A stretch of 64,000 bases of DNA from Chroococcidiopsis sp. CCMEE 29 (GTDB lineage: Bacteria; Cyanobacteriota; Cyanobacteriia; Cyanobacteriales; Chroococcidiopsidaceae), in contig NZ_CP083761.1 in NCBI RefSeq assembly GCF_023558375.1, positions 2,412,001 to 2,476,000 of the forward strand, given 5' to 3'. The notes under the pieces are model-generated. The model did no database searches and was not told the origin of the DNA. It saw only the letters and a list, made by a program, of their open reading frames with translations. The position numbers and the translations under genes are program-made. This document shows, in pieces, positions 48,195-57,848 of this stretch. Numbering within the stretch: the stretch's first letter is position 1; each line of letters starts with the position of its first letter.

Positions 48195-48275
48195 TGTTAG
48201 CCATACCGTTAAATTAGTAGAGATACTGGTATGGCACAAGTACCAGTTTTATAATTTCATCCCATACCAGTTTAG
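48195..48275. promoter_or_regulatory. Repeated CCATACCAGT operator-like sites
   Basis: Between divergent LLM and MocR genes the element ATACCAGTTT occurs as CCATACCAGTTT near 48263 and as GTACCAGTTTT near 48240. It also occurs inverted as ACTGGTATGG near 48226, with a weaker CCATACCG near 48202. MocR regulators bind such direct and inverted repeats; binding here is inferred. Confidence 0.6.
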
Positions 48276-48280
48276 AAATC

Positions 48281-49747
48281 ATGATGGATCTGGCGATCGC
48301 CCTCGATAATACTTTGGCAGTGCCATTGCATCGCCAGCTTTACGACGAATTACGTCAGGCAATTCTTTTTGGTCGGCTTGAGTCAGGACAGCAAATGCCT
48401 TCAACGCGAATGTTGGCGCAGTCCTTGGGTATCTCACGGGCTACGGTTCTGCTTAGTTATGAGCAGCTGCTGAGTGAAGGGTATCTTAAAACTGTTCCCG
48501 CTTCTGGGACGTTTGTCTCTCATCAACTCCCCGATGACTTGTTGCACTCAGGAAGCATTCAGCCGAACGAGCAAGCGGCACGCCAGCCAGTGCAACTGTC
48601 AACTTATGGTGCCAATCTTGCCGAGACTGAACCACTCATCCCATTGAGATCGGAGTCGCCAATCAACTTCAGCTGCTACGGACGACCTGCTCTCGACGAA
48701 TTCCCGTTAAAGTTGTGGCGGCGGCTGTTATCTCGTGCCTGCCGATTACAGCCTGACATGCTTGATTACGCCACAAATACACAAGGGTACAGACCTCTGC
48801 GCGAGGCGATCGCTCGTTATATAACGCGGTCGCGAGCAGTGCGGTGTGATGCAGATCGAATCATTATTGTCAATGGCTCGCAGCAAGCACTCGATCTGGT
48901 GGCACGCTTACTACTTGACCGTGGCGATCTAGTAGCGATAGAAAACCCAGGCTATCTTGATGCCCGACGGACTTTTCTAGCGCAAGCGGCAAGACTCTTA
49001 CCCATACCAGTCGATCAGTCAGGAATTGTCGTTGAGCGCCTAGCAGCATCTACGGCGGCGAAACTCAAGCTCGTTTATGTTACTCCTTCCCATCAATTTC
49101 CAACTGGCGTAGTGTTGTCACTGCCACGACGGCTGGCGCTACTGGCTTGGGCGCAACAGACGGGTGCGCTGATTGTTGAGGACGACTACGATAGTGAGTA
49201 TCGCTATGGCGAACGTCCGATCCCAGCATTACAAGGACTCACCGCCAGTGACTCGGTAATCTACATCGGTACATTTTCCAAAGTCATATTTCCCGCCTTG
49301 CGTTTAGGCTATCTTGTCTTACCTCAGAATTTGGTTTCTGTGTTTGCTGGTGCCAAGTGGCTGAGCGATCGCCAATCATCCATACTGGAGCAATATGCCC
49401 TGACTGAATTCATCAATGAGGGTCATCTTGAAAGTCATGTTCGGCGGATGCGAATGCTTTACGACCAACGTCGGCAGACATTGGTGCAAGCTTTAACGCG
49501 GTATCTGGGGAGCGTGACAATTCTGGGCGAAAATGCTGGTATGCATTTGATGGTAAAGTTTCACACGAACTTGAGTGATGAACAGGTCGTCCTGCAGGCA
49601 GCACAAGTTGGTGTGGGATTGATTAGCGCAGGTCCTTACTACTTGGGACCTAGCGGTAAGGGCGAGTTTATTCTTGGGTACGCTGACCTCAGCCAAGAGA
49701 AAATCCAAGAGGGAGTACGCCGATTAGCTCAATTTCTCTTGAAGTAA
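48281..49747 (+). CDS. MocR/PdxR-type GntR regulator with aminotransferase domain
   Basis: 488 residues. The N-terminal GntR HTH is LHRQLYDELRQAILFGRLESGQQMPSTRMLAQSLGISRATV. The C-terminal fold-type I aminotransferase-like domain has the PLP lysine in IGTFSKVIFPALRLGYLV and DDYDSEYRYGERP. It would sense PLP or an amino compound and control the divergent LLM gene. Stop at 49747 followed by a perfect hairpin. Confidence 0.94.
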   Translation: MMDLAIALDNTLAVPLHRQLYDELRQAILFGRLESGQQMPSTRMLAQSLGISRATVLLSYEQLLSEGYLKTVPASGTFVSHQLPDDLLHSGSIQPNEQAARQPVQLSTYGANLAETEPLIPLRSESPINFSCYGRPALDEFPLKLWRRLLSRACRLQPDMLDYATNTQGYRPLREAIARYITRSRAVRCDADRIIIVNGSQQALDLVARLLLDRGDLVAIENPGYLDARRTFLAQAARLLPIPVDQSGIVVERLAASTAAKLKLVYVTPSHQFPTGVVLSLPRRLALLAWAQQTGALIVEDDYDSEYRYGERPIPALQGLTASDSVIYIGTFSKVIFPALRLGYLVLPQNLVSVFAGAKWLSDRQSSILEQYALTEFINEGHLESHVRRMRMLYDQRRQTLVQALTRYLGSVTILGENAGMHLMVKFHTNLSDEQVVLQAAQVGVGLISAGPYYLGPSGKGEFILGYADLSQEKIQEGVRRLAQFLLK

Positions 49748-49748
49748 G

Positions 49749-49768
49749 AAGCTACTTCCAAGTAGCTT
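49749..49768. terminator. Terminator-like hairpin after the MocR gene
   Basis: AAGCTACTT and AAGTAGCTT form a perfect 9-bp stem with a 2-base loop, followed by TAG. It also overlaps the stop of the Uma2 fragment, so it may serve both convergent genes. Confidence 0.65.
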
Positions 49769-50656
49769 TAGCTACTACCTGATCGAGTATCTGCCAACTT
49801 CCGAACAAAGGCTTGGTGTTCCGCAGAGGCAGTACTTGCTTGCAACACCGCCAAGACTTGTGGCATATTGCCGTCCAGCAGTGCGGTAGTGTCTAGCCAT
49901 AACCCTGGAAAAACTCGGCTACGAATCACCCCATCCTCTGGTAGCAAGTTCACGTATTGACACTCCTCGGCGTGAACGCAGGAGGATTCTTCTCTCACGG
50001 GATCTTATCTAGACCAGCATTACTACTAGCCCCCGACAGAACTCCTCCAGAAGCAATTTGTAGCTCCACTGGCTGTCCGACAGCAGAGATCCCTCGTTGC
50101 ATGATTACTTGTGCTGCGGCAACATCCCTGTTGGTTGTGTAGCCACAGTTAGCGCAACGATGCATTCTTTCGCTCAAGTCTTTTTTGCCCGTATGCGTTT
50201 GGCAGTTAGGACAAATCTGACTTGTATAGTTCTTGTCTACTTTGAGAAAAAATACATCACGCTTCCAGCAGATATAGGACAAGATGTTGAAAAATTGTCC
50301 GTATGCTGCATCAAGTGTATGCTTACCAAATAACCCTTTTGCCCAAGCTTTGAAGTTAATATCTTCAACAAATATTGCTCCAGCTTGATCGCATAACTGG
50401 TGAGCTAATTTGAAATGCCAATATGAGCGGGTATCATTGATTTTTTGATGAATTCTAGCTATTTTGTTTTGGAGTTTTAGCCAATTACTATACCCTTTCT
50501 TTTTATGCTTTAATCTTCGTTGCAGTAATTTCAACTTGCGGTGAAGTGTATTAAAGAATCGCGGTCTAGAAACTAATTTCCCATCACTAGTAGCTAAGTA
50601 TTTCTCTAGTCCGACATCTACTCCTAAAAAATGAGTGCATCCCAGTTTTGTAGGTC

Positions 50657-51490
50657 TTACTTTGAGAACTGTCCATTGAGGTAGGCGCAGCGCTGCTTCA
50701 GCACCTGCGGCACATTGTGTTTGCTCCATTGTGCCCCCGATATCTTAATTCGCCGTCCTATCTGTTTGACCGTTGATTCAATCGCACCTGAACCAATTGA
50801 AATGCCTTCCGCTTGATAATAGCCATAGTTGACAATCCGGTGCCGATGCTTGTTGAGATAGGCAATAAAGGTCGTGACTCGCTCGTGTTGCCAATCATTA
50901 AACTGTGCAATCGCCCCATCAACATCCCCTTGCCATAGACAGGCTTGTGCCGCATCTAAGCGTTGCTGAGAACCTCCTACCTTGCCCAAATTTTCGACCA
51001 GGTGATACCAGTCTAAAATCTCACGCCTTTGAGCGGAGATGCCAATCTGTGCGTAAAGATTCCAAATGCCATCATGACCATCTCCCAAGCAAGTCAACGG
51101 GTCAGAAAAAGGTTGGGCATTAACCCAGTTCACTAAACGTTCATTGTCCTGAAAAAACGCACCGACGCAGCCCTCGTGCAGATTCACCCCTTTGTAGTCT
51201 CGCCATTCACTGGGCTGTCCTTGGGGAGTTCGCAGTCGTACCTTGCCCCCGTCTATACTGATTTCATCCACCGCTTGCTCTATCTGTAGTTGCTCCAAGG
51301 TTTGACGATGCACCAACCGCTGTTGGGTGCTATGAGAAACCTTGACCCCAGTCAGGATCTCGATGTCTTCCGCTGTCCGCTCATAGGACTCATTGGCGCT
51401 CACCAACAAACAGCACCTCTCCAGGTAAGGACTCCAGCGGCTGTAGGCTTTGACCTCCAGAATTTGGGCTTGTTTCTCACTGACTCTCAA
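50657..51490 (-). CDS. ISKra4-type transposase ORF2
   Basis: 277 residues, TTG start coupled to ORF1. EDIEILTGVKVSHSTQQRLVHR, then AVDEISIDGGKVRLRTPQG (first Asp), LTCLGDGHDGIWNL (second Asp), and EGISIGSGAIESTVKQIGRRIKISGAQWS (final Glu) form the DDE core of the ISKra4 family. Appears complete. Confidence 0.9.
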   Translation of the reverse strand: MRVSEKQAQILEVKAYSRWSPYLERCCLLVSANESYERTAEDIEILTGVKVSHSTQQRLVHRQTLEQLQIEQAVDEISIDGGKVRLRTPQGQPSEWRDYKGVNLHEGCVGAFFQDNERLVNWVNAQPFSDPLTCLGDGHDGIWNLYAQIGISAQRREILDWYHLVENLGKVGGSQQRLDAAQACLWQGDVDGAIAQFNDWQHERVTTFIAYLNKHRHRIVNYGYYQAEGISIGSGAIESTVKQIGRRIKISGAQWSKHNVPQVLKQRCAYLNGQFSK

Positions 51491-51717
51491 TCGTCCGAGG
51501 ATGCTCTCAAGGCTGCGCTGTCGTCCGCTCGTTGTACCGCTGCTTGTTGCGATAAAAAATTTCCCATCTCTGGAGTGACATGTTCTAGCAGATGTCTCCG
51601 CACCGCCGTCTCAATCCCTGCGAGTGTTTTCACCTGCTCTGGGTCGGTTTCTTCGTATAGCAGGGCGGCAATAGCACGAGCGTGAGCTTGAATTTGGGCT
51701 TTTTTGTCAGCTTCCAT
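51487..51717 (-). CDS. ISKra4-type transposase ORF1
   Basis: 76 residues: ADKKAQIQAHARAIAALLYEETDPEQVKTLAGIETAVRRHLLEHVTPEMGNFLSQQ. It is the conserved N-terminal helical part of ISKra4 transposases. Its stop overlaps the start of ORF2 by TTGA, suggesting translational coupling or frameshifting to join them. A relic of the same ORF is at 11981-12190. Confidence 0.82.
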   Translation of the reverse strand: MEADKKAQIQAHARAIAALLYEETDPEQVKTLAGIETAVRRHLLEHVTPEMGNFLSQQAAVQRADDSAALRASSDD

Positions 51718-53109
51718 CTGTCTTATTGGCTAAAGGAGCAATGCTCAAAGTTTAGCGCTGTCTTCAAAACATACGCCTAAGCACTTATACTCACTACAAA
51801 ATTGAGATGCACTCTAAAAAATGCCCGTGTGGTGACACGCTTGGTACTTGTACGCCTAGCTGATAAGTAAGCATGACAAAGTAGCCAGAACTGCGCTTTA
51901 CTACCCTCATTTGCTTGAGAATAAAACCTTCGGGTAATGGTCTTGACATCCTCATCCTTACCCAACCAATTTTAGGTAGCTTGACTCTCCCTGGCTCTAC
52001 TGCGCTTTGTTTTACGTCTGGATAGAGGAAAGAACGCATTTTCTTTTTAAATCTAGGAAAGCCATGCCCTCGTTCCCACATTGCCACAAACGCTACTTCT
52101 AATTGTCGCAAAGTCTGTTGCAAAACGTGGATGTGCGGCTCAGTTAGTTCAGCTATGTTCTTTTTAGCTGAAGTTAGTGACTTGCACTGACTGTAATAAG
52201 TTGGTCTGGGCGTATCAACAGGAAGTATGTATTCAGAAACTAGAGAGCAAGCATTAACAGGTGATTTACGAGCATTGACCCAATCCTTACGTTCGCGCAA
52301 TGCATAGTTGTAGACCTTCTTGCACACGGATAACCATGTCTCGAAAGTCTTAACTTGTTGCGCGGAAGGTTTAAGCTTGTACTCGTAGTTTACTGTTATA
52401 CTCATGGCAGTATTATAACATAATGAATAAACGTTATCCTTTTTATTCACTGTGTTAAATAACATATAAAAAGCCGCCATAAAAGTGCGGGGCTTGTATC
52501 CCATTATTTTTGGTCAAACACTTGCCACACTAAATATTCCCGCACCCCGTTACGGCGATAGGCACGCTTTTTATCTCCTAAGTCAATGGCAGCACTGCTA
52601 GCAGCAATTTCTGCAACCACCTCAGGTGCGCCCTGAATATAGCCATCCTCTCCTATGAAAGACTGCCCACCGGCGCTAGCATCAATTAACAGAACCGCAT
52701 CTGGCTGTGGCTCGTTGTCCATGTCGAGGCGGACAGTTGGATTGTCCCCTAATCTCACACCCGGTGTAGCAACTTTGTAATTTCCCAACCAAATGATCAG
52801 ATCACCATGAGGTTCTGGATGAGGTTCAAACCGCAACGGTGATGCCATGTAGACAACTCCTTCCACCAGTTCAGCTTTCTTGACGTGCGGCATGAGGTTA
52901 TAGCGCCGCTCAAACTCAATCCGAGTCAGGCGATCGCCATTCTCCAAAGGTGGTGCCTGTAAACTATGCAGAGATCTGGAATAAATTGGATGGGAAGTAG
53001 TCATAGAAAACCACTCGCTCAATTACAGTTTAGTCGGGAAAGCTCATTCCCTTAGTATGTCAAACTTAAGAGAAGTAATCTTGCCAACTCTTTTGGTGGG
53101 GAATGGTTT

Positions 53110-55191
53110 ATGTCATCGTCTCTGGCAGAGCGTCTGATTGCAGAGCGACATCGCCAATTTGTTGGACGTAAACTTGAGCTTGAGCTGTTCGAGTCAGCAC
53201 TTGCAGCAGCAGGATTCCCTTTTCACGTACTGCACATTTTTGGTCCTGGTGGCGTAGGGAAGACAAGCTTACTTAAGCAGTTTAGCCGGATTTGCCACTT
53301 ATCTAAAATTCAATCAATCTATGTAGATGCACGTAATATAGAACCAACCAGTGAATCGTTTATTAGTACTCTACAGTTATTAATGGGTTTGAATGCAGCA
53401 GATTCTCCCCTACAAGTGCTTGCTGCCCAACCAAGTCGTCATATTATTTTACTTGATACCTACGAAACACTGAGCCCATTGGATGAATGGTTGCGGGAAG
53501 TATTCCTGCCGCAATTACGAGAAAATACTTTGAGTGTTATAGCGGGTCGCCATTCGCCCTCATCTACTTGGCAAACTGATCCCGGCTGGCAGGCTCTGAC
53601 TCAGCTGCTGCCACTGCGTAACCTAAGTCCAGAGGAAAGCCAAACCTACCTAACCAGACGGGCTGTTCCAGAAACACAGCACCAAGCAGTTCTGGATTTC
53701 ACCCACGGTTATCCCCTTGCCTTGTCTCTGGTTGCCGATGTGTTAGCTCAAGGACAAGACATTTGTTTCCAACCCGAAGCTTCACCGAATGTAGTCAAAA
53801 CGCTGCTGGAAAAATTTGTCCAAGACGTACCTACGCCAGCTCACAGAATGGCATTGGAGGCGTGTGCCTTAGCCCGCTTAACCACCGAGGCAGTGCTGAC
53901 TGAAATGCTAGCTTTAGCTGATGTTCACGAGTTATTCGAGTGGTTGCGCGGATTGTCATTTATTGAATCAGGGCAACTGGGAATATTTCCCCACGACTTG
54001 GCACGGGAAGTCTTAATCGCTGACTTACGCTGGCGGAATCCTGACTGGTACACGGAACTGCATCAACGGGCTCGGACTTACTATACTAAGCGTTTAGGGC
54101 AAACCCACGGTCAACAGCAGCATCGCGTTCTGTTCGATTACATTTTTCTACACCGAGATAACCCAGCTGTTCGTCCTCGTTTCACCTGGCAAGAGAACAG
54201 TAGCTTGTTAACTGACAGGCTGCAGGAGACTGACAAGCCTGCAATATTGAGGATGGTAGCAGAATATGAAGGGGAAGAATCTGCTCAGTTAGCGGCACAT
54301 TGGCTAGCGAGACAGCCACAGGGTGTGCTGGTTTTGCGTGATGCTCAGCAGCAGCCTGCTGGTTTTTTGCTCATGGTAGCCTTACACCAAGCTAGGAGCG
54401 AGGACTTGAATGCAGATCCGGGCGCGCTCGCCGCTTGGCGTTACTTACAAACCCACGCACCGTTGCGTCAGCACGAAGGGGCGACTTTGTTCCGCTTCTG
54501 GATGGCACGCGATAGCTATCAAGCGGTTTCACCGACGCAAAGCCTGATCTTCATTAACTTTGTACAACATCATCAACACACAACGGGACCAGCATTTACC
54601 TTTTATGCCTGTGCGTCACCAGATTTTTGGGCAGCAATGTTTGCCTATGCAGACTTGGCACGGTTACCGGAGGCTGATTTTGAGGTCGGCGGGCGGCAGT
54701 ATGGCGTTTACGGACACGACTGGCGGGTCGTGTCACCAACGGCGTGGCAGGAGTTATTAGCACAAAGAGAGATTGCTGCTTCAGCACAAGTGAGCGCACC
54801 GTCACAGATGATTGAACCACTCTTAGTTCTCAGCCAGCCTGAATTTATTGCGGCAGTGAAAGATGCTCTGCGCTATTTCGGACGGACAGACAAACTACGC
54901 AATAATCCCTTGCTGCGATCGCGACTAGTTGTAGAAAGGGTTCCAGCACATGGGAGTGCCGAACGTGTTACAACTCTGCAGGCTGTAGTGAAAGAAGCAG
55001 TTGAATCCTTACAATCATCACCACGCGAAGAAAAATTGTACCGCGCCTTATATCGCACTTATCTGCATCCTGCGCCCACCCAAGAACAGGCAGCTGAGTT
55101 ACTAGATTTACCTTTCAGCACCTTTCGCCGCCATCTCAAAGTAGGAACAACGCGAGTGGCAGATATCCTGTGGCAGCAGGAAATCCAGTAA
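53110..55191 (+). CDS. STAND/AAA-type ATPase with C-terminal HTH
   Basis: 693 residues. Walker A is FGPGGVGKTSLL (~44-55) and HIILLDTYETLSPLDEW gives Walker B. The middle region ~400-560 contains a GNAT-like stretch (GVLVLRDAQQQPAGFLLMVAL). The C-terminal ~60 residues are HTH-like (TQEQAAELLDLPFSTFRRHLKVGTTRVADIL). The layout resembles signal-transduction ATPases that switch on a DNA-binding output. No partner gene adjoins. Ligand and target are unknown. Confidence 0.75.
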   Translation: MSSSLAERLIAERHRQFVGRKLELELFESALAAAGFPFHVLHIFGPGGVGKTSLLKQFSRICHLSKIQSIYVDARNIEPTSESFISTLQLLMGLNAADSPLQVLAAQPSRHIILLDTYETLSPLDEWLREVFLPQLRENTLSVIAGRHSPSSTWQTDPGWQALTQLLPLRNLSPEESQTYLTRRAVPETQHQAVLDFTHGYPLALSLVADVLAQGQDICFQPEASPNVVKTLLEKFVQDVPTPAHRMALEACALARLTTEAVLTEMLALADVHELFEWLRGLSFIESGQLGIFPHDLAREVLIADLRWRNPDWYTELHQRARTYYTKRLGQTHGQQQHRVLFDYIFLHRDNPAVRPRFTWQENSSLLTDRLQETDKPAILRMVAEYEGEESAQLAAHWLARQPQGVLVLRDAQQQPAGFLLMVALHQARSEDLNADPGALAAWRYLQTHAPLRQHEGATLFRFWMARDSYQAVSPTQSLIFINFVQHHQHTTGPAFTFYACASPDFWAAMFAYADLARLPEADFEVGGRQYGVYGHDWRVVSPTAWQELLAQREIAASAQVSAPSQMIEPLLVLSQPEFIAAVKDALRYFGRTDKLRNNPLLRSRLVVERVPAHGSAERVTTLQAVVKEAVESLQSSPREEKLYRALYRTYLHPAPTQEQAAELLDLPFSTFRRHLKVGTTRVADILWQQEIQ

Positions 55192-55421
55192 GTACTGTTT
55201 TAGCAGCATTCGAGGCATTACAAAGAAAAATACAAAGGCGATCGCCTATTCGATGGCGGGTAAATGAGCAAAAAATGAATACTTTTTGAACTGGAAAGTG
55301 AGCACCAGATCTAGACAAACTACGGCTACTGGTACTTAAAAGTTGAAGCTTGTCCTAACTTAGCAACCATTCTGGACTACCAACACAAGCTGAACCAGAA
55401 CAAATCTCAATGAGATCCTCA

Positions 55422-56096
55422 ATGAAAAAATTTGCCTTACTAACAGCAATATCAGTACCGATCGCAGTGCTGTCTTCCAATCAGGTACAGGCTGCTGGAT
55501 TCACTGAAACTGGTGACGCAGGTGAGACGATTAGTACAGCTCAACCAGTTATCCTACCGGATTCATTGCCGCTAGATTCCATTTCTGGGACACTCAATGG
55601 AGATGCTGACCTGTTCCAAATCTCCCTGACTGGCGGTCAATCCTTCTCGGCTACAACAGTCGGTGGTGCTGATTTTGATACGCAGTTATTTTTATTCGAC
55701 TCGGCTGGCAAGGGCATTTACGCTAATGATAACGCCAGCTCTACTCCCGGATTTAATCAATCTACCCTACCAACCGGTGGTTTTTCCCCCACCGAATCTG
55801 GCATCTATTACTTAGGAATTTCTGGCTTTGACTACGATCCTGTCAGTGTCGGGGGAAAAATTTTCCCTGATTTTCCTGATGTCGCCTTCAATCAAGTTGT
55901 TGGACCAACTGGTTCTGGCGGTGGTTCACCGCTAAGCGGTTTTGACGGTGCAATTTTAGATAAAGGTGGCAGCTACACGATCGCCGTTACCGGGGCTAAA
56001 GCCGTTCCTGAACCCTCTTCTGTGTTGGGTACATTAGCGCTTGGTGCTTGCGGCGTAGGTTTTCTGCTGAGAAAGAAACAAACAAACATAAGCTAG
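55422..56096 (+). CDS. Exported PEP-CTERM protein with PPC-like domain
   Basis: 224 residues from ATG 55422 (55410 is an alternative). Signal peptide KKFALLTAISVPIAVLSSNQVQA. The body GDAGETISTAQPV...LNGDADLFQISLTGGQSFSATT resembles a PPC domain. The C-terminal sorting signal is VPEPSSVLGTLALGACGVGFLLRKK: PEP, membrane segment, basic tail. Probably anchored then processed by exosortase in the cell envelope. Confidence 0.88.
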   Translation: MKKFALLTAISVPIAVLSSNQVQAAGFTETGDAGETISTAQPVILPDSLPLDSISGTLNGDADLFQISLTGGQSFSATTVGGADFDTQLFLFDSAGKGIYANDNASSTPGFNQSTLPTGGFSPTESGIYYLGISGFDYDPVSVGGKIFPDFPDVAFNQVVGPTGSGGGSPLSGFDGAILDKGGSYTIAVTGAKAVPEPSSVLGTLALGACGVGFLLRKKQTNIS

Positions 56097-56205
56097 CCCC
56101 ATTACCAGCTTTAGATAAGTTCAGTAATTGATTTCAACTAGGGCGACCATTCTGAACTACTAACAAGTAGATGAATGGAAGCGGATAATTTTAGGAGACA
56201 TCAAG

Positions 56206-56931
56206 ATGAAGAAAAGGAAGGTAGCTTCTACCTCACGGCGTAGCTTACTGAAATGGGGTGTTTGTGGGCTGGGTGCATTTGCCCTAACAACTTTGCCTAA
56301 ACAGCTAACCGCGCAGACTAGTAACGGCATTAAGACCCTGACATTTAATGCTGACGACATTGGTATCCTCAACTTTGCCTTGCTACTAGAGGAACTTGAA
56401 GCAGCATTCTATTTACTTGTGCTGAAATCAGGCAAGATTACTGATCCTACGGAGCTTGACTACATGAGAGCTTTGGGGGCGCATGAGGCGGAACACGTAG
56501 TATTCCTCCGTAGCGTACTCGGCGAGGATACTACGTTTCGAACAAAAGACCTCAGCTTCAACAGATCTGGGTTAGATGCTTTACTGACTGACCGCAAGAC
56601 CATCTTGAACGCGGCTGTTGCTTTAGAGGACACAGGCGTACACGCCTATAATGGTGCGGGACCAAGCCTGAAGAACCCTATCTTCCTGCTTGCGGCTGGC
56701 TCCATCGTCTCTGTGGAAGCGCGTCACGCTGCTGGAGCGCGGGCGCTGCTGGGGCGACCTGCCACTGAACCTGATAGCGATCGCGCAGTCAGTGAGGCTG
56801 ATTTAGTGCCCGAACTGAATCCCTTCAAAGGCCGTGCCTACGATGAGTTGTACACGCCCAAACAAATTGTGGCGATCGTTGGCTCATTAAATATCTTAAA
56901 CAATCCCATCAATGGCACGCTTGTCGCCTAA
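56206..56931 (+). CDS. Exported ferritin-like domain protein (twin-arginine signal)
   Basis: 241 residues. The N-terminus STSRRSLLKWGVCGLGAFAL is a Tat-type signal. The ferritin-like fold has two ExxH-type helices: LEELEAAFYLL, GAHEAEHVVFL and later LEDTGVHAYN, VSVEARHAAGARALLG. These supply Glu/His ligands for a di-iron centre. Followed 15 bp later by a paralogue. Role in oxidative stress or metal handling is inferred. Confidence 0.85.
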   Translation: MKKRKVASTSRRSLLKWGVCGLGAFALTTLPKQLTAQTSNGIKTLTFNADDIGILNFALLLEELEAAFYLLVLKSGKITDPTELDYMRALGAHEAEHVVFLRSVLGEDTTFRTKDLSFNRSGLDALLTDRKTILNAAVALEDTGVHAYNGAGPSLKNPIFLLAAGSIVSVEARHAAGARALLGRPATEPDSDRAVSEADLVPELNPFKGRAYDELYTPKQIVAIVGSLNILNNPINGTLVA

Positions 56932-56946
56932 AAGGAGTGACTGACC

Positions 56947-57771
56947 ATGAAAACCCTCTTCAACTTGGCGTTCCAGCAGATGGCTAAAAATATGCCACCC
57001 CGCCACAACTTTGTCAAAATTGTCCTCGGCAGTTGCGGTCGCTTATTCCGCCTGATGGCGGTCTCAGCTCAAGCTAGCCTACTGGTTTTGTCCCTACTAT
57101 TTCTCTCTCTGTTCATCACCCCAGCTACACCCGCCGATGCTCAGGGCGCAGTATTGACACCTAAACAAGTTGTTGAATACGCCCTGACATTAGAAAAGTT
57201 GGAAGCTGACTTTTATCGCCGTGCAGTTGTTGCCTCCCAAAATGGCGGTTTGGCAAGTGCCCCGCAAGTAGCTAAAAATGTGATCGTCTCCTACGGAGAG
57301 GATGAGGCGCAACACGTTGTTGATCTATCAGCTGTCTTAACAGCTCTAGGCGGCAACCCAGACGGAGTTACTATTCCAGCTAACCCTAATTACAGCGCTA
57401 TATTAGGTCGCGATCCGTTTGCAAATCCTGCCGATTTTCTGCTAGCGGGACAGTTTGTAGAGGATGTGGGAGTGGCAGCCTATAAAGGACAAGTGCAGAA
57501 CTTACTGGCAGCTGGGGAAGCTGGCAAAACTGTACTAGCTGGAGCCTTAGAAATTCACACTGTAGAAGCTCGCCACGCTGCTGGAATCCGCTATTTGCGG
57601 CAGACTCTACTCAATGTCGACGTCCGACCATGGATTAGAATGCCACAAGAGGTGCTTTACAACGAAAATCGGGATGGTTTCCCGGTTATTCCGTTCAGTA
57701 GTGAGGCTTTTGATGGCTTCGCCACCAGTGATGAGGTACTGGCGTTGTTAAGCCCGATTCTAAATCCGTAG
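56947..57771 (+). CDS. Exported ferritin-like domain protein (Sec-type)
   Basis: 274 residues. A hydrophobic segment (residues ~37-60, ending ATPADAQGA) is an export signal or anchor. The di-iron ligand patterns recur: LEKLEADFYRR, YGEDEAQHVVDL, VEDVGVAAYKG, HTVEARHAAGIRYL. It is paralogous to the preceding gene and co-transcribed. The pair may form mixed complexes in the periplasm; that is inference. Confidence 0.82.
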   Translation: MKTLFNLAFQQMAKNMPPRHNFVKIVLGSCGRLFRLMAVSAQASLLVLSLLFLSLFITPATPADAQGAVLTPKQVVEYALTLEKLEADFYRRAVVASQNGGLASAPQVAKNVIVSYGEDEAQHVVDLSAVLTALGGNPDGVTIPANPNYSAILGRDPFANPADFLLAGQFVEDVGVAAYKGQVQNLLAAGEAGKTVLAGALEIHTVEARHAAGIRYLRQTLLNVDVRPWIRMPQEVLYNENRDGFPVIPFSSEAFDGFATSDEVLALLSPILNP

Positions 57772-57848
57772 GGTGTGGTCTTGCTAATTTGTAGCAACTC
57801 GCCAAGTCTTGGTGGCTTCAGCAGGGGTAATGCAATCGCGATCATGTT

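Larger units (their letters stand above)
50634..51813 (-). mobile_element. ISKra4-family insertion sequence with 10-bp direct repeat
   Basis: 1180 bp. The ends, read inward, are AGTGCATCCCAGTTTTGTAG and AGTGCATCTCAATTTTGTAG. Flanked by CTAAAAAATG (50624-50633 and 51814-51823). The host frame is restored by removing it with one repeat copy. Confidence 0.92.
49995..52405 (-). pseudogene. TnpB (RNA-guided nuclease family), split by an ISKra4-type element
   Basis: The N-terminal part (52405 to 51814) is YEYKLKPSAQQVKTFETWLSVCKKVYNYAL...RQLEVAFVAMWERGHGFPRFKKKMRSF. The C-terminal part (50633 to 49995) has the RuvC start GVDVGL, AIFVEDINFKAWAK, and the zinc ribbon CPNCQ...HRCANCGYTTNRDVAAAQ. Removing the 1180-bp insert and one 10-bp repeat restores HGHFLGVDVGLEKYL. 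Before interruption it would be about 405 residues with D...E...D catalytic acids visible. Confidence 0.9.
49957..52502 (-). mobile_element. IS605-type (IS1341-group) element with tnpB
   Basis: The right end has a hairpin and GGAGTGTCAAT, the same as at 2572-2600. The left end lies near 52500 beside a GC-rich hairpin-prone stretch. It carries tnpB only, no tnpA. Inserted in the Uma2 gene and itself interrupted at 50634-51813. The exact left edge is uncertain by a few bases. Confidence 0.8.
49768..53004 (-). pseudogene. Uma2-family nuclease-like gene, split by nested elements
   Basis: The 5' part (53004 to 52505; the ATG at 53022 is an alternative) encodes LTRIEFERRYNLMPHVKKAELVEGVVYMASPL...QPDAVLLID...EVVAEIAASSAAIDLGDKKRAYRRNGVREYLVWQVFDQ, the Uma2 PD-(D/E)xK fold. 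The 3' part (about 49956 to 49768) encodes YVNLLPEDGVIRSRVFPGLWL and a helical tail. Between them lies a TnpB element. About ten residues appear to be missing at the junction, so a small deletion came with the insertion. Uma2 proteins are common putative nucleases in cyanobacteria. Confidence 0.88.
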
